Assembly: GCA_934573935.1 (NCBI GenBank)
Contig: CAKTMO010000027.1
Coordinates: 1-18,896, forward strand
DNA: 18,896 nt
Source: an uncultured Oscillospiraceae bacterium
GTDB taxonomy: Bacteria > Bacillota > Clostridia > Oscillospirales > Oscillospiraceae
Reading direction: 5' to 3'
Shown here: positions 12,642 through 18,896 of the stretch, one piece after another
How the letters are laid out: each line of letters starts with the position of its first letter
Numbering within the stretch: the first letter of the stretch is position 1
Notes under the pieces: generated by a model
Seen by the model: only the letters and a program-made list of their open reading frames with translations
Databases searched by the model: none
What the model was told of the DNA's origin: nothing
Program-made: the position numbers and the translations under genes

Positions 12642-13574
12642 TCACTCCGCAAACAGCGGCGTGGAGAGATAGCGGTCGCCGGTATCGGGCAGCAGGGCCA
12701 CGATGGTCTTGCCCTTGTTCTCCGGCCGCTTTGCCAGCTGAATGGCGGCCCACACGGCAGCGCCGGAGGAGATACCCACCAGCACGCCCTCCTTCTTGCC
12801 GATCAGCTTGCCGGTGGCAAAGGCGTCCTCATTTTCCACGGTGATGATCTCGTCATACACCTTGGTGTCCAGCACGTCGGGCACAAAGCCTGCGCCGATG
12901 CCCTGGATCTTGTGACTGCCTGCCACGCCCTTGCTCAAAACGGGAGAGGACGCGGGCTCCACAGCCACCACCTTCACGTTGGGGTTCTGACTCTTCAGAT
13001 ACGCGCCGGTGCCTGTGACAGTGCCGCCGGTGCCGACGCCCGCCACAAAGATGTCCACCTTGCCGTCGGTATCCTCCCAGATCTCAGGGCCGGTGGTGGC
13101 CTTGTGCACGGCGGGGTTGGCGGGGTTCACGAACTGGCCTGGGATAAAGCTGTTGGGGATCTCCTTGGCCAGCTCGTCGGCCTTGGCGATGGCGCCCTTC
13201 ATGCCCTTGGCGCCCTCAGTCAGCACTAACTCCGCGCCATAGGCCTTCATCAGCTGGCGGCGCTCCACACTCATGGTCTCCGGCATCACAATGATGATGC
13301 GATAGCCCCGGGCGGCGGCCACAGAGGCCAGCCCGATGCCGGTGTTGCCGGAGGTGGGCTCGATGATGACGGAATCGGGCTTCAGCAGGCCCTTCTGCTC
13401 CGCGTCGTCGATCATGGCCTTGGCAATGCGGTCCTTCACACTGCCTGCGGCATTGAAGTATTCCAGCTTACCCAGCACCTTGGCCTCCAGGCCCTCTTCC
13501 TTCTCGATATGGGTCAGCTCCAGCAGCGGAGTCTTGCCGATCAGCTGGTCAGCGGATGTATAGATCTTGCTCAT
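12642..13574 (-). CDS. cysK: Cysteine synthase (O-acetylserine sulfhydrylase)
   Basis: The 310-residue protein matches CysK in length and motifs. The PLP lysine is Lys47 in NAAGSVKDR. The substrate loop PTSGNTGIG starts near residue 73. The phosphate-binding loop [12 protein letters not shown] is near 175-187, and the C-terminal [12 protein letters not shown] holds the residue contacting the PLP ring nitrogen. It makes cysteine and acetate from O-acetylserine and sulfide in the cytoplasm. The start at 13574 has AGGAGG eight bases upstream and agrees with the family; a longer in-frame opening upstream lies in the leader. It is monocistronic and divergent from an Rrf2-type regulator. Its consensus promoter is followed by an inverted repeat and a leader ORF with two Cys codons, indicating control by cysteine supply. 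Confidence 0.97.
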   Translation of the reverse strand: MSKIYTSADQLIGKTPLLELTHIEKEEGLEAKVLGKLEYFNAAGSVKDRIAKAMIDDAEQKGLLKPDSVIIEPTSGNTGIGLASVAAARGYRIIIVMPETMSVERRQLMKAYGAELVLTEGAKGMKGAIAKADELAKEIPNSFIPGQFVNPANPAVHKATTGPEIWEDTDGKVDIFVAGVGTGGTVTGTGAYLKSQNPNVKVVAVEPASSPVLSKGVAGSHKIQGIGAGFVPDVLDTKVYDEIITVENEDAFATGKLIGKKEGVLVGISSGAAVWAAIQLAKRPENKGKTIVALLPDTGDRYLSTPLFAE

Positions 13575-13626
13575 AACTATATTCCTCCTAAATGATGTTG
13601 TTGTGATTTGTTTTGTGTGTTCCGGT

Positions 13627-13671
13627 TTATTGATCACCGCGGCAACATCGGAGGTGAAGGTCGTATTTCAT
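13627..13671 (-). CDS. Candidate cysteine leader peptide [14 protein letters not shown]
   Basis: A 14-codon ORF lies in the cysK leader, about 26 bases after the predicted transcription start and 52 bases before the cysK start. It contains consecutive TGT-TGC codons preceded by Arg. AAAGG lies 11 bases upstream of its ATG, a weak but usable site. The stretch from its stop to the cysK ribosome binding site is A/C-rich and unstructured, with no intrinsic terminator. Cys-rich short ORFs acting as cysteine-responsive attenuators are established in mycobacteria. Applying that model here is inference. Confidence 0.45.
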   Translation of the reverse strand: MKYDLHLRCCRGDQ

Positions 13672-13675
13672 ATTA

Positions 13676-13702
13676 ATACCAACCTTTCTTGTAGGTTAGT
13701 AT
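13676..13702. promoter_or_regulatory. Inverted-repeat operator at the cysK promoter
   Basis: ATACCAACCT (13676-13685) and AGGTTAGTAT (13693-13702) are inverted copies with one mismatch and a seven-base spacer. The site starts right after the cysK -10 element and covers +1. It is the likely binding site of the Rrf2-family regulator encoded divergently. Confidence 0.65.
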
Positions 13703-13703
13703 G

Positions 13704-13732
13704 ATTATAGCGCCAACTCCCCCGTTTGTCAA
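13704..13732 (-). promoter_or_regulatory. cysK promoter, perfect consensus
   Basis: On the minus strand TTGACA (13727-13732), a 17-base spacer and TATAAT (13704-13709). The predicted start is near 13697, giving a leader of about 123 bases. Confidence 0.85.
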
Positions 13733-13754
13733 GAGCCATCTGCAAAATTTTACG

Positions 13755-13784
13755 TTGATTTTCCTATTTACCACGTTGTATAAT
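13755..13784 (+). promoter_or_regulatory. Promoter of the Rrf2-family regulator
   Basis: TTGATT (13755-13760), an 18-base spacer and TATAAT (13779-13784), with a predicted start near 13791. It is back to back with the cysK promoter. Confidence 0.7.
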
Positions 13785-13812
13785 GGGTTTATTCTCAAAA
13801 GGAGGGTACGGT

Positions 13813-14244
13813 ATGCTGGTTTCCACCAAGGGGCGCTATGCGCTTCGCGTCATGATCGACCTGGCCGAGCACCAGTCGGACGGCTTCATTCCCCTGAAGG
13901 TCATTGCGGAGCGGCAGGAGATCTCGGAAAAATATCTGGAGAACATCATCAAGCTGCTGGTCAAGGCCAAACTGCTGACCGGCCTGCGGGGCAAGGGCGG
14001 CGGCTATCAGCTGACCAAAGCGCCGGAGCAATACACCGTGGAAAGCATCTTGCGGATCACGGAGGATTCCATGGCGCCCGTCGCCTGCCTTGAGCCCGGC
14101 GCCGAGGCCTGTCCCCGTGCAGCCGAATGCCGCACGCTCTCCATGTGGCAGGGTCTGGACAAGCTCATTACGGAATACTTTGCCAATATCACCCTGGCGG
14201 ACCTGATGCGCAGCGCGCCCGCCGGATATGACTACGTGATATAA
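13813..14244 (+). CDS. Rrf2-family regulator (CymR/IscR-like)
   Basis: The 143-residue protein begins MLVSTKGRYALRVMIDLAEH, the Rrf2 N-terminus, with a winged helix spanning residues 1-65 (IAERQEISEKYLENIIKLLVKAKLL and the wing GLRGKGGGYQL). A dimerisation helix and three cysteines follow: ACLEPGAEACPRAAECRT at about 94-111, with Cys spacing x7 and x5. IscR ligates a 2Fe-2S cluster with three cysteines in this region, while CymR of Bacilli lacks them and senses cysteine through CysK. This protein could therefore sense a cluster or sulfur status. Divergence from cysK and the operator at 13676-13702 favour a cysteine-metabolism role. Start 13813 has AAGGAGGG upstream; an earlier in-frame ATG at 13783 overlaps the -10 element. 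Confidence 0.9.
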   Translation: MLVSTKGRYALRVMIDLAEHQSDGFIPLKVIAERQEISEKYLENIIKLLVKAKLLTGLRGKGGGYQLTKAPEQYTVESILRITEDSMAPVACLEPGAEACPRAAECRTLSMWQGLDKLITEYFANITLADLMRSAPAGYDYVI

Positions 14245-14258
14245 GCCGCCTCAAACAA

Positions 14259-14289
14259 ACGACCCCTCCGGCTCAGCCGGAGGGGTCGT
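14259..14289. terminator. Convergent terminator
   Basis: ACGACCCCTCCGGC (14259-14272) pairs perfectly over 14 bp with 14276-14289 around a TCA loop. On the minus strand it is followed by TTGTTTG, so it probably ends the phn operon as well as the Rrf2 gene. Confidence 0.7.
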
Positions 14290-14340
14290 CTCTATGCTCT
14301 TGTTCCTGCGCCGAGACCGGCAGACGCACGCGCCTCCGGC

Positions 14341-15870
14341 TCAGTCCGCCGCCGCGGGCAGCACCTGATAGTCTCCATGGACGTCCGGCATGGCGTCGCC
14401 GTACTCCTTGAAGTAGTCCAGGATCAGATCGGACATCTCCGTGCCGATCTCCCGCACCACGGGGCAGCCCACATAGCAGTCGTACCCGCCGGTACCGCTG
14501 GCACGGTAGCTGTTCAGGCAGATGGTGAATACATCGTCATCCGCCACCGGCCTGCCGCCCACGGTCATAGCCGTCACCCGCTGCCCCACCGGACGGGCGA
14601 TGTCATAGGTGTAGGACACCCCCGCATAGTAGTCGTAGTTATAATGCTCCACCTTCGGCTCCAAAAAGCAGTCCGAGACCCGCAGCGTGCCGTCCGCGCT
14701 GCGGGTAAAGTATTCCGCGCTACGCTCCATGGCCTGCCGCAGAATGTCGCCGGTGATCTGCAGCACCGACAACGTATTGGTATAGGGATAGGCGATCAGC
14801 AGATCCCGCCGCCGCACCACCTGGGGCAGCCCCGCCACATCGTTGGCCAGGCTGGCGGCGGAGAGCTGCGCACCGCTGGCCCACAGCTGCACCGCGTTGA
14901 ACAGATCCGGCAGGCCGCTGCCTCTGGCCGCCATGTGCAGCGGCGTATCCGGCAGCAGCGGGCGCGGCAGACGCCCTACCACCTGATCCAGCCAATCCTG
15001 TGCGCCGTGCTCCATTCCGGCAAATTCCTCCAGCCATTCCCGCCGGCAATCGCCCCCCGCGGGGATGGTTTGACTTGTAAAGTGCTTTTCCTTTTCAGAT
15101 ACCGTCGCTTCAATATGCAGAAATTCCTGTCCCCGATCCGTGGGCTGCACCACAAAGGTGCCGCACACCGTCTGTCCGTGGACGGTCATATGCTGGTGTC
15201 CCGTCAGCAGGATATCAAAATCCAGCTCCTGACACAGCCGATAGGCCACATTTTCGTGGGTGGCGGACAGCACGCGGCCGGTGGCCAGATCCCGCTCGAA
15301 GCCGCCGTGATAGATGCACAGCGTCACATCCACCTGATCTCGCAGAGATCCCAGCGCCGCCCGTGCGGCGGGAATGGGATCGCCGATCGTCACGCCGGAC
15401 AGGTGCTCCGGCCGCTCCCAGATGTTCACATAATCGGTGACGATACCCACAATGCCGATCCGCAGGCCGTTCTCCAGCGTGTGGATACGGGCGGGAAACC
15501 GCACCCCCGCGCCGTCCCAGCGGACGTTTTCGCAGACGCAGCGGGCGCGCAGCGCATTGAGATAGGTGTCCAGATAGGCCATGCCATAGTTGAAGTCGTG
15601 GTTGCCCAGCGTCACATAGTCATAGCCGCAGCGGTTCATCATCTCGGCAAACCGGCTGGCGTCCCCCAGCGTGTCGTGGCAGTACGCCCCCAGGGGAGAC
15701 CCCTGCAGAATGTCGCCGCCGTCGATGACCAGCGTATTGCCGTCCTTATGGAACCGGCTGGCGCACTTGAATAGGCCGATGTCCCGCTCCTCCCTGCTGC
15801 GGTAGTCCGTGGGATAGATATACCCGTGCAGGTCGGAGGTAAAATAGATGGTAAACTGTCTCGTCTCCAT
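14341..15870 (-). CDS. 5'-nucleotidase / cyclic-nucleotide phosphodiesterase family metallophosphatase
   Basis: The 509-residue protein has an N-terminal calcineurin-like metallophosphatase domain: FTSDLHG (metal ligands Asp13 and His15), VIDGGDILQGSP, GNHDFNYG, CIYHGGFE and LLTGHQHM. The C-terminal 5'-nucleotidase domain (about 310-480) includes YPYTNTLSVLQITGDIL, the G-V-S-Y-T-Y-D stretch and CLNSYRASGTGGYD. Family enzymes hydrolyse nucleotide monophosphates, 2',3'-cyclic nucleotides or UDP-sugars and are usually exported. This one has no signal peptide and starts directly at METRQF, so it is cytoplasmic. It begins three bases after phnE2, as the last gene of the phosphonate-type transporter operon. 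It may release phosphate from the imported organophosphorus compound. That link is inference. Confidence 0.9.
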   Translation of the reverse strand: METRQFTIYFTSDLHGYIYPTDYRSREERDIGLFKCASRFHKDGNTLVIDGGDILQGSPLGAYCHDTLGDASRFAEMMNRCGYDYVTLGNHDFNYGMAYLDTYLNALRARCVCENVRWDGAGVRFPARIHTLENGLRIGIVGIVTDYVNIWERPEHLSGVTIGDPIPAARAALGSLRDQVDVTLCIYHGGFERDLATGRVLSATHENVAYRLCQELDFDILLTGHQHMTVHGQTVCGTFVVQPTDRGQEFLHIEATVSEKEKHFTSQTIPAGGDCRREWLEEFAGMEHGAQDWLDQVVGRLPRPLLPDTPLHMAARGSGLPDLFNAVQLWASGAQLSAASLANDVAGLPQVVRRRDLLIAYPYTNTLSVLQITGDILRQAMERSAEYFTRSADGTLRVSDCFLEPKVEHYNYDYYAGVSYTYDIARPVGQRVTAMTVGGRPVADDDVFTICLNSYRASGTGGYDCYVGCPVVREIGTEMSDLILDYFKEYGDAMPDVHGDYQVLPAAAD

Positions 15871-15873
15871 ACT

Positions 15874-16683
15874 TCACCCCCGTGCCAGCTTGACGCGGAT
15901 CTTGGAGGAGATCCATTCGATGATCAGCACCAGCACGATCAGACCCAGCAGGATCGCCCCCACCTCGTTCCAGCGATAGGAGCTCATGGCAAAGATCAGC
16001 GGCGCGCCGATACCGCCCGCGCCCACCAGACCCAGCACCGTGGCGTCACGCAGATTCATGTCGAAGCGATAGATGATGGTGGAGGTGAAGTCCGCCGTCA
16101 GCTGCGGCAGAATACCGTAACGGATCTTCTGGAAGGTGGTGCAGCCCGCGGCGTCCAGCGATTCCAGGATCCGCTTGTCCAGATCCTCGATGCTCTCAAT
16201 AAACATCTTGGACACCATGCCGATGGAACACAGCGACATGGTCAGCAGTCCCGCGAAGGGCCCCGGCCCCGTGACACGGATGAACATCAATCCGTAGACA
16301 AAGGCGGGGATGGTCCGGATGGCGGCGATGACCACCCGCCCGATCAGCGCGACAGGCCGCGGCACCAGATTGCTGGCGGAGAGGAAGGACAACGGCAACG
16401 AGATCACCGCCCCCACGATGGTGCCCAGAAAAGCGATGCAGAACGTCTCCAGCAGCAGATAGGGCACGCCGTTGGTGCCCAGGGTGAACAGCAGCTTGCC
16501 GGAGGGATGAAAAATGCCGGAGATGATGTTTTTCGCCACCTCCAGGCCGTTGCTGGTGGGGGTGCTGACCCGCACCGCCGTACCCGACCAGGCCAGCAGG
16601 CAGGCCACGATAAAGGCGGCCAGCAGCTGCCACAGCCACGTTTTCGGCGCGGAGGCATAGGCTTTTTGAATTTTCTGTTCCAT
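15874..16683 (-). CDS. phnE: Phosphonate-type ABC transporter permease (second)
   Basis: The 269-residue protein has about six transmembrane segments (for example WLWQLLAAFIVACLLAWSG near residues 17-35 and a C-terminal GAILLGLIVLVLIIEWISS). The EAA loop contacting the ATPase is visible as ESLDAAGCTTFQKIRYGILPQ near residue 190, followed by GLVGAGGIG, typical of PhnE. It is preceded closely by the other permease, nine bases away, and is translated from ATG 16683 in tight linkage. The two dissimilar permeases probably form a heterodimeric channel with PhnC. Confidence 0.92.
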   Translation of the reverse strand: MEQKIQKAYASAPKTWLWQLLAAFIVACLLAWSGTAVRVSTPTSNGLEVAKNIISGIFHPSGKLLFTLGTNGVPYLLLETFCIAFLGTIVGAVISLPLSFLSASNLVPRPVALIGRVVIAAIRTIPAFVYGLMFIRVTGPGPFAGLLTMSLCSIGMVSKMFIESIEDLDKRILESLDAAGCTTFQKIRYGILPQLTADFTSTIIYRFDMNLRDATVLGLVGAGGIGAPLIFAMSSYRWNEVGAILLGLIVLVLIIEWISSKIRVKLARG

Positions 16684-16692
16684 ACTGCCTCC

Positions 16693-17514
16693 TTACGTCA
16701 AGCGCTTGCGCAGGCCGTGGCTGATGCCCTCGATGACCATAACGGCCACGAACAGGACGATCAGGATCATGCCCAGACTGTCGTACTCGCGCCAGCCGAT
16801 CTTTTCATTCATGATAAGGCCCAGACCGCCCGCGCCCACATAGCCCAGAATGGAGGCGTAACGCACGTTGCCCTCCAGACAGAACAAAGACACGGACAGA
16901 TAGGTGGGCAGCACCTGGGGAAACACCGCCGTGGTAAAGGCCTGCAAACGGGTGGCGCCCAGGGCCTCCATGGCCTCATAGGGCCCCATGTCCACCGTCT
17001 CGATGATCTCAAAAAGCTGCTTGCCCACATAGGCGAAGGTGAACACCGCAATGGCGCAGGTGCCCGCCATGGTGCCCAGTCCGAAGATATATGTGGCAAT
17101 CAACGCGCACACCAGCGTGGGCAGCGTCCGCACCAGACTGAGGAACAGCCGGACGATGAACACCACCACGCGGTTGGTGACGATGTTGCTGGCGGCGGCG
17201 ATGGCAAAGGGAATGGCCAGCACCGCCCCCACAAAAGAGCCCAGAAAGGACATCTTGATGGTGTCCCACAGGGGCTGCCAGATCTTGGCCAGATACCCCG
17301 TGTTGGGCGGGAACATGGCCGTCAGAATATCGAAGAATTTGCCGCCCTTTTTCACCAGCACCGCAAAATTGAAGCCGGTGATGTGCACAGACAGCGCCCC
17401 CAGCGCCACCACGATCAGAATGACCAGCGGCGCGCGGCTGCGCTTTTCCTCCACCACCGCCCCGTTGGGCAGCGTATAGCGGCGGGGCTTGAACAAACGG
17501 TCATACAGGCTCAT
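16693..17514 (-). CDS. phnE: Phosphonate-type ABC transporter permease (first)
   Basis: The 273-residue protein has a charged N-terminus followed by about six transmembrane helices. The EAA motif is EAMEALGATRLQAFTTAVFPQVLP near residues 170-193, followed by GYVGAGGLG. Compared with the second permease it shares the MetI-like fold but only limited identity. Its start codon overlaps the phnC stop (ATGA, 17511-17514), so expression is coupled to the ATPase. Confidence 0.92.
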   Translation of the reverse strand: MSLYDRLFKPRRYTLPNGAVVEEKRSRAPLVILIVVALGALSVHITGFNFAVLVKKGGKFFDILTAMFPPNTGYLAKIWQPLWDTIKMSFLGSFVGAVLAIPFAIAAASNIVTNRVVVFIVRLFLSLVRTLPTLVCALIATYIFGLGTMAGTCAIAVFTFAYVGKQLFEIIETVDMGPYEAMEALGATRLQAFTTAVFPQVLPTYLSVSLFCLEGNVRYASILGYVGAGGLGLIMNEKIGWREYDSLGMILIVLFVAVMVIEGISHGLRKRLT

Positions 17515-18269
17515 GCGTCTGCCTCCGTCTCGGCGTCCTCGCCGTAGATGGCGTCCAACACCGCCTTGTCCACGTTGGCGGAGGGCCCGTCATAGACGAT
17601 CTTACCGGCGCGGATACCGATGATGCGGCCGGCGTACTCCAGCGCCAGCTCCACATGATGGATGTTCAGCAGAATGGAGATGCCCATCTCCTGATTGATG
17701 CGGACGAAGTCCTGCATCACCTGCTTGGCGGTGACGGGATCCAGCGCGGCCACCGGCTCGTCCGCCAGAATGATCTGGGGGTCCTGGGTCAGCGTGCGGG
17801 CCAGCGCCACCCGCTGCTGCTGGCCGCCGGAAAGCTGGTCGGCCCGTATGTAGGCCTTGTCCAGAATGCCCACCTTGTCCAGCGACTCCAGCGCCTTGAT
17901 CTTGTCCTCCTTCCGGAACACGCCCAGCAGCACCCGCCAGAAGGGCATGTCCGGCACGCAGGCGGACAGCACGTTCTTGATAACGGTGGTGCGTGTCACC
18001 AGATTGAAGGACTGGAACACCATGCCGATACCCCGGCGGAACCGGCGCAAGCTCTTGCCCGACAGCGTGCTGACGTCGGTGCCGTTCACCGTCAGCGTGC
18101 CGGAGGTGATCTGGTGCATCCGGTTCACCGACCGCAGCAGCGTGGACTTGCCCGCGCCGGAGCGGCCGATGATGGCCACAAATTCCCCGTCCCGAATGGT
18201 CAGGTTCACGTCATCCAGACCCACCGTGCCATTGGGGTACACCTTGGATACATGGTCAAAAACGATCAT
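17511..18269 (-). CDS. phnC: Phosphonate-type ABC transporter ATP-binding protein
   Basis: The 252-residue ATPase has Walker A GRSGAGKST (35-43), Q-loop GMVFQSFNLV, signature LSGGQQQR, Walker B PQIILADEPVAALD and the switch histidine in LLNIHHVEL. The length and the order of the operon (binding protein, ATPase, two permeases) fit PhnC of phosphonate, phosphite or related organophosphorus importers. The start at 18269 has GAGGAG five bases upstream. The gene lies after an intrinsic terminator separating it from phnD, so its expression should depend on readthrough. Confidence 0.95.
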   Translation of the reverse strand: MIVFDHVSKVYPNGTVGLDDVNLTIRDGEFVAIIGRSGAGKSTLLRSVNRMHQITSGTLTVNGTDVSTLSGKSLRRFRRGIGMVFQSFNLVTRTTVIKNVLSACVPDMPFWRVLLGVFRKEDKIKALESLDKVGILDKAYIRADQLSGGQQQRVALARTLTQDPQIILADEPVAALDPVTAKQVMQDFVRINQEMGISILLNIHHVELALEYAGRIIGIRAGKIVYDGPSANVDKAVLDAIYGEDAETEADA

Positions 18270-18290
18270 ATGGTCTCCTCTTTTCCTGAA

Positions 18291-18346
18291 ATAAAAACGC
18301 GGGGAGGACAGCGGAAGGTTTGATCCTTTCAGTCCTCCCCGCGTTT
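18291..18346 (-). terminator. Intercistronic terminator between phnD and phnC
   Basis: On the minus strand 18332-18346 pairs perfectly over 15 bp with 18295-18309, with an inner GGAAGG/CCTTTC helix, and is followed by TTTTTATTT. It should stop most transcripts after phnD and so favour excess binding protein over transporter. Confidence 0.8.
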
Positions 18347-18357
18347 GGGAAAGTGCT

Positions 18358-18896
18358 TTAGTTGGCGGCGGTCAGCTCCTGGATGAGCTTCTGCGCGGCG
18401 CGCTCGTTGTCATAGTCGGAGGCCTGTGCCACCTGATAGCCCTTGTGGCTGTAGATGGCAATGACTTCCTTACCGGCATCGGTGTTGCCGATGTTGATGA
18501 ACGCCTGCTGCAGCGCGGCGATCAGGTCAGCGTCCATGATCTCGGAGTTCTTGCTGACGGAGATGGTGTCGTTGTAGATGGGAGCGGTAACGCCGATGAC
18601 GCCGGTCTCCTCCCAGATGGAGCCGTCACGGCCGAACTCGCTGTTCCAGCGCTCGGCATAGTCGCGGCGGGCGTCGGCATAGGTCACCAGCACGTCCACC
18701 TGGCCGGAGGCCAGACGGGCAAAGGCGCTGGCGTAGGAATCGGACTGCACGGCGCTCTTCAGATCAGAGATGCCCTTGCCGTAGTGATCCTGCAGCCACA
18801 GGGCGGGATAGATGTAACCGGCGGGGGAAGAGGTGCCCATGATGCTCCAGTTGGCGCTGTCCAGATCCTCCCAGGTCAGCTCCTCGCCGTTGTTGA
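18358..18896 (-). CDS. phnD: Phosphonate-type ABC transporter substrate-binding protein (partial, N-terminus outside window)
   Basis: The frame is open to the right edge and gives the C-terminal 179 residues. The segments SANWSIMGTSSPAGYIYPALWL, LASGQVDVLVTYADARRDY, GVIGVTAPIYNDTISVSKN and ALQQAFINIGNTDAGKEVI fit PhnD-like periplasmic-binding proteins. In these, S-x-x-S-P-x-G-Y and V-x-x-x-Y-A/D-line residues hold the phosphonate group, and the late NDTISV and AF-x-N/D-I segments close the second lobe. In a Gram-positive cell it would be a lipoprotein, but the signal sequence is not in view. The specific ligand cannot be told from this part. Confidence 0.9.
   Translation of the reverse strand, partial: NNGEELTWEDLDSANWSIMGTSSPAGYIYPALWLQDHYGKGISDLKSAVQSDSYASAFARLASGQVDVLVTYADARRDYAERWNSEFGRDGSIWEETGVIGVTAPIYNDTISVSKNSEIMDADLIAALQQAFINIGNTDAGKEVIAIYSHKGYQVAQASDYDNERAAQKLIQELTAAN

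Noticed and set aside
12633..13229. 198-codon plus-strand ORF opposite cysK
   Set aside because: Antisense shadow; composition and lack of start signals argue against coding.
14377..15774. 465-codon plus-strand ORF opposite the nucleotidase
   Set aside because: Antisense shadow with biased composition; the minus strand carries clear metallophosphatase motifs.
15826..17547. 573-codon plus-strand ORF opposite the phn operon
   Set aside because: It is rich in His, Gln, Gly and Arg, has no recognisable motifs and lies exactly antisense to two permeases and parts of their neighbours. It is a shadow frame of high-GC coding DNA.
17655..18323. 222-codon plus-strand ORF opposite phnC
   Set aside because: Antisense shadow of an ATPase with all ABC motifs.
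1..18896. CRISPR array, rRNA, tRNA or intact insertion sequence
   Set aside because: No regularly spaced repeats, no tRNA cloverleaf or rRNA core sequences, and no transposase frame were seen. Inverted repeats found are single hairpins or operator sites.

Overview
The window looks like chromosomal DNA of a gut-type Firmicute, probably Oscillospiraceae/Ruminococcaceae (Flavonifractor- or Intestinimonas-like). The reasons are strong AGGAGG ribosome binding sites, consensus sigma-A promoters, moderately high GC in the metabolic genes, and protein families typical of that group. No rRNA, tRNA, CRISPR array or intact insertion sequence is visible. The taxonomic call is inference.

Left part (1-2166): remains of an integrated mobile element. 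It holds the C-terminal end of an AbiEi-type antitoxin, the first codons of its lost toxin, a tyrosine integrase cut off before its catalytic residues, an apparently complete promoter-hairpin-terminator small RNA unit, an HTH repressor gene and several strong hairpins. Next (2167-5615), on the minus strand, a tight operon encodes an MBL-fold hydrolase, a YhdT/DUF997-like small membrane protein and a PanF-like sodium:solute symporter. Upstream is a tetR gene; both promoters carry a palindrome with the same ATAAC-NN-GTTAT core.

Middle part (5700-12600): an accessory mosaic, AT-rich in places. An attenuator-like leader precedes a HAD-family gene and a DUF2971 gene whose 3' end is fused in frame to a decayed fumarylacetoacetate-hydrolase fragment. 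After that come a DUF4160-like gene, two tiny ORFs, a Fic protein with four repeated half-sites at its promoter, the C-terminal tail of a polysaccharide deacetylase, a glycosyltransferase::acetyltransferase chimera, and a BrnT/BrnA pair whose toxin is disrupted. At least five gene-truncation junctions lie in this window, so it looks like a recombination hotspot.

Right part (12600-18896): high-GC core metabolism. cysK is divergent from an Rrf2-family regulator. The cysK promoter is a perfect consensus followed by an inverted repeat and a 14-codon leader ORF containing an Arg-Cys-Cys run, which suggests cysteine-responsive control. Convergent to the regulator is a minus-strand operon for a phosphonate-type ABC transporter (phnD partial, phnC, two phnE) ending with a cytoplasmic 5'-nucleotidase-family phosphatase. 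An intrinsic terminator between phnD and phnC probably sets higher expression of the binding protein.
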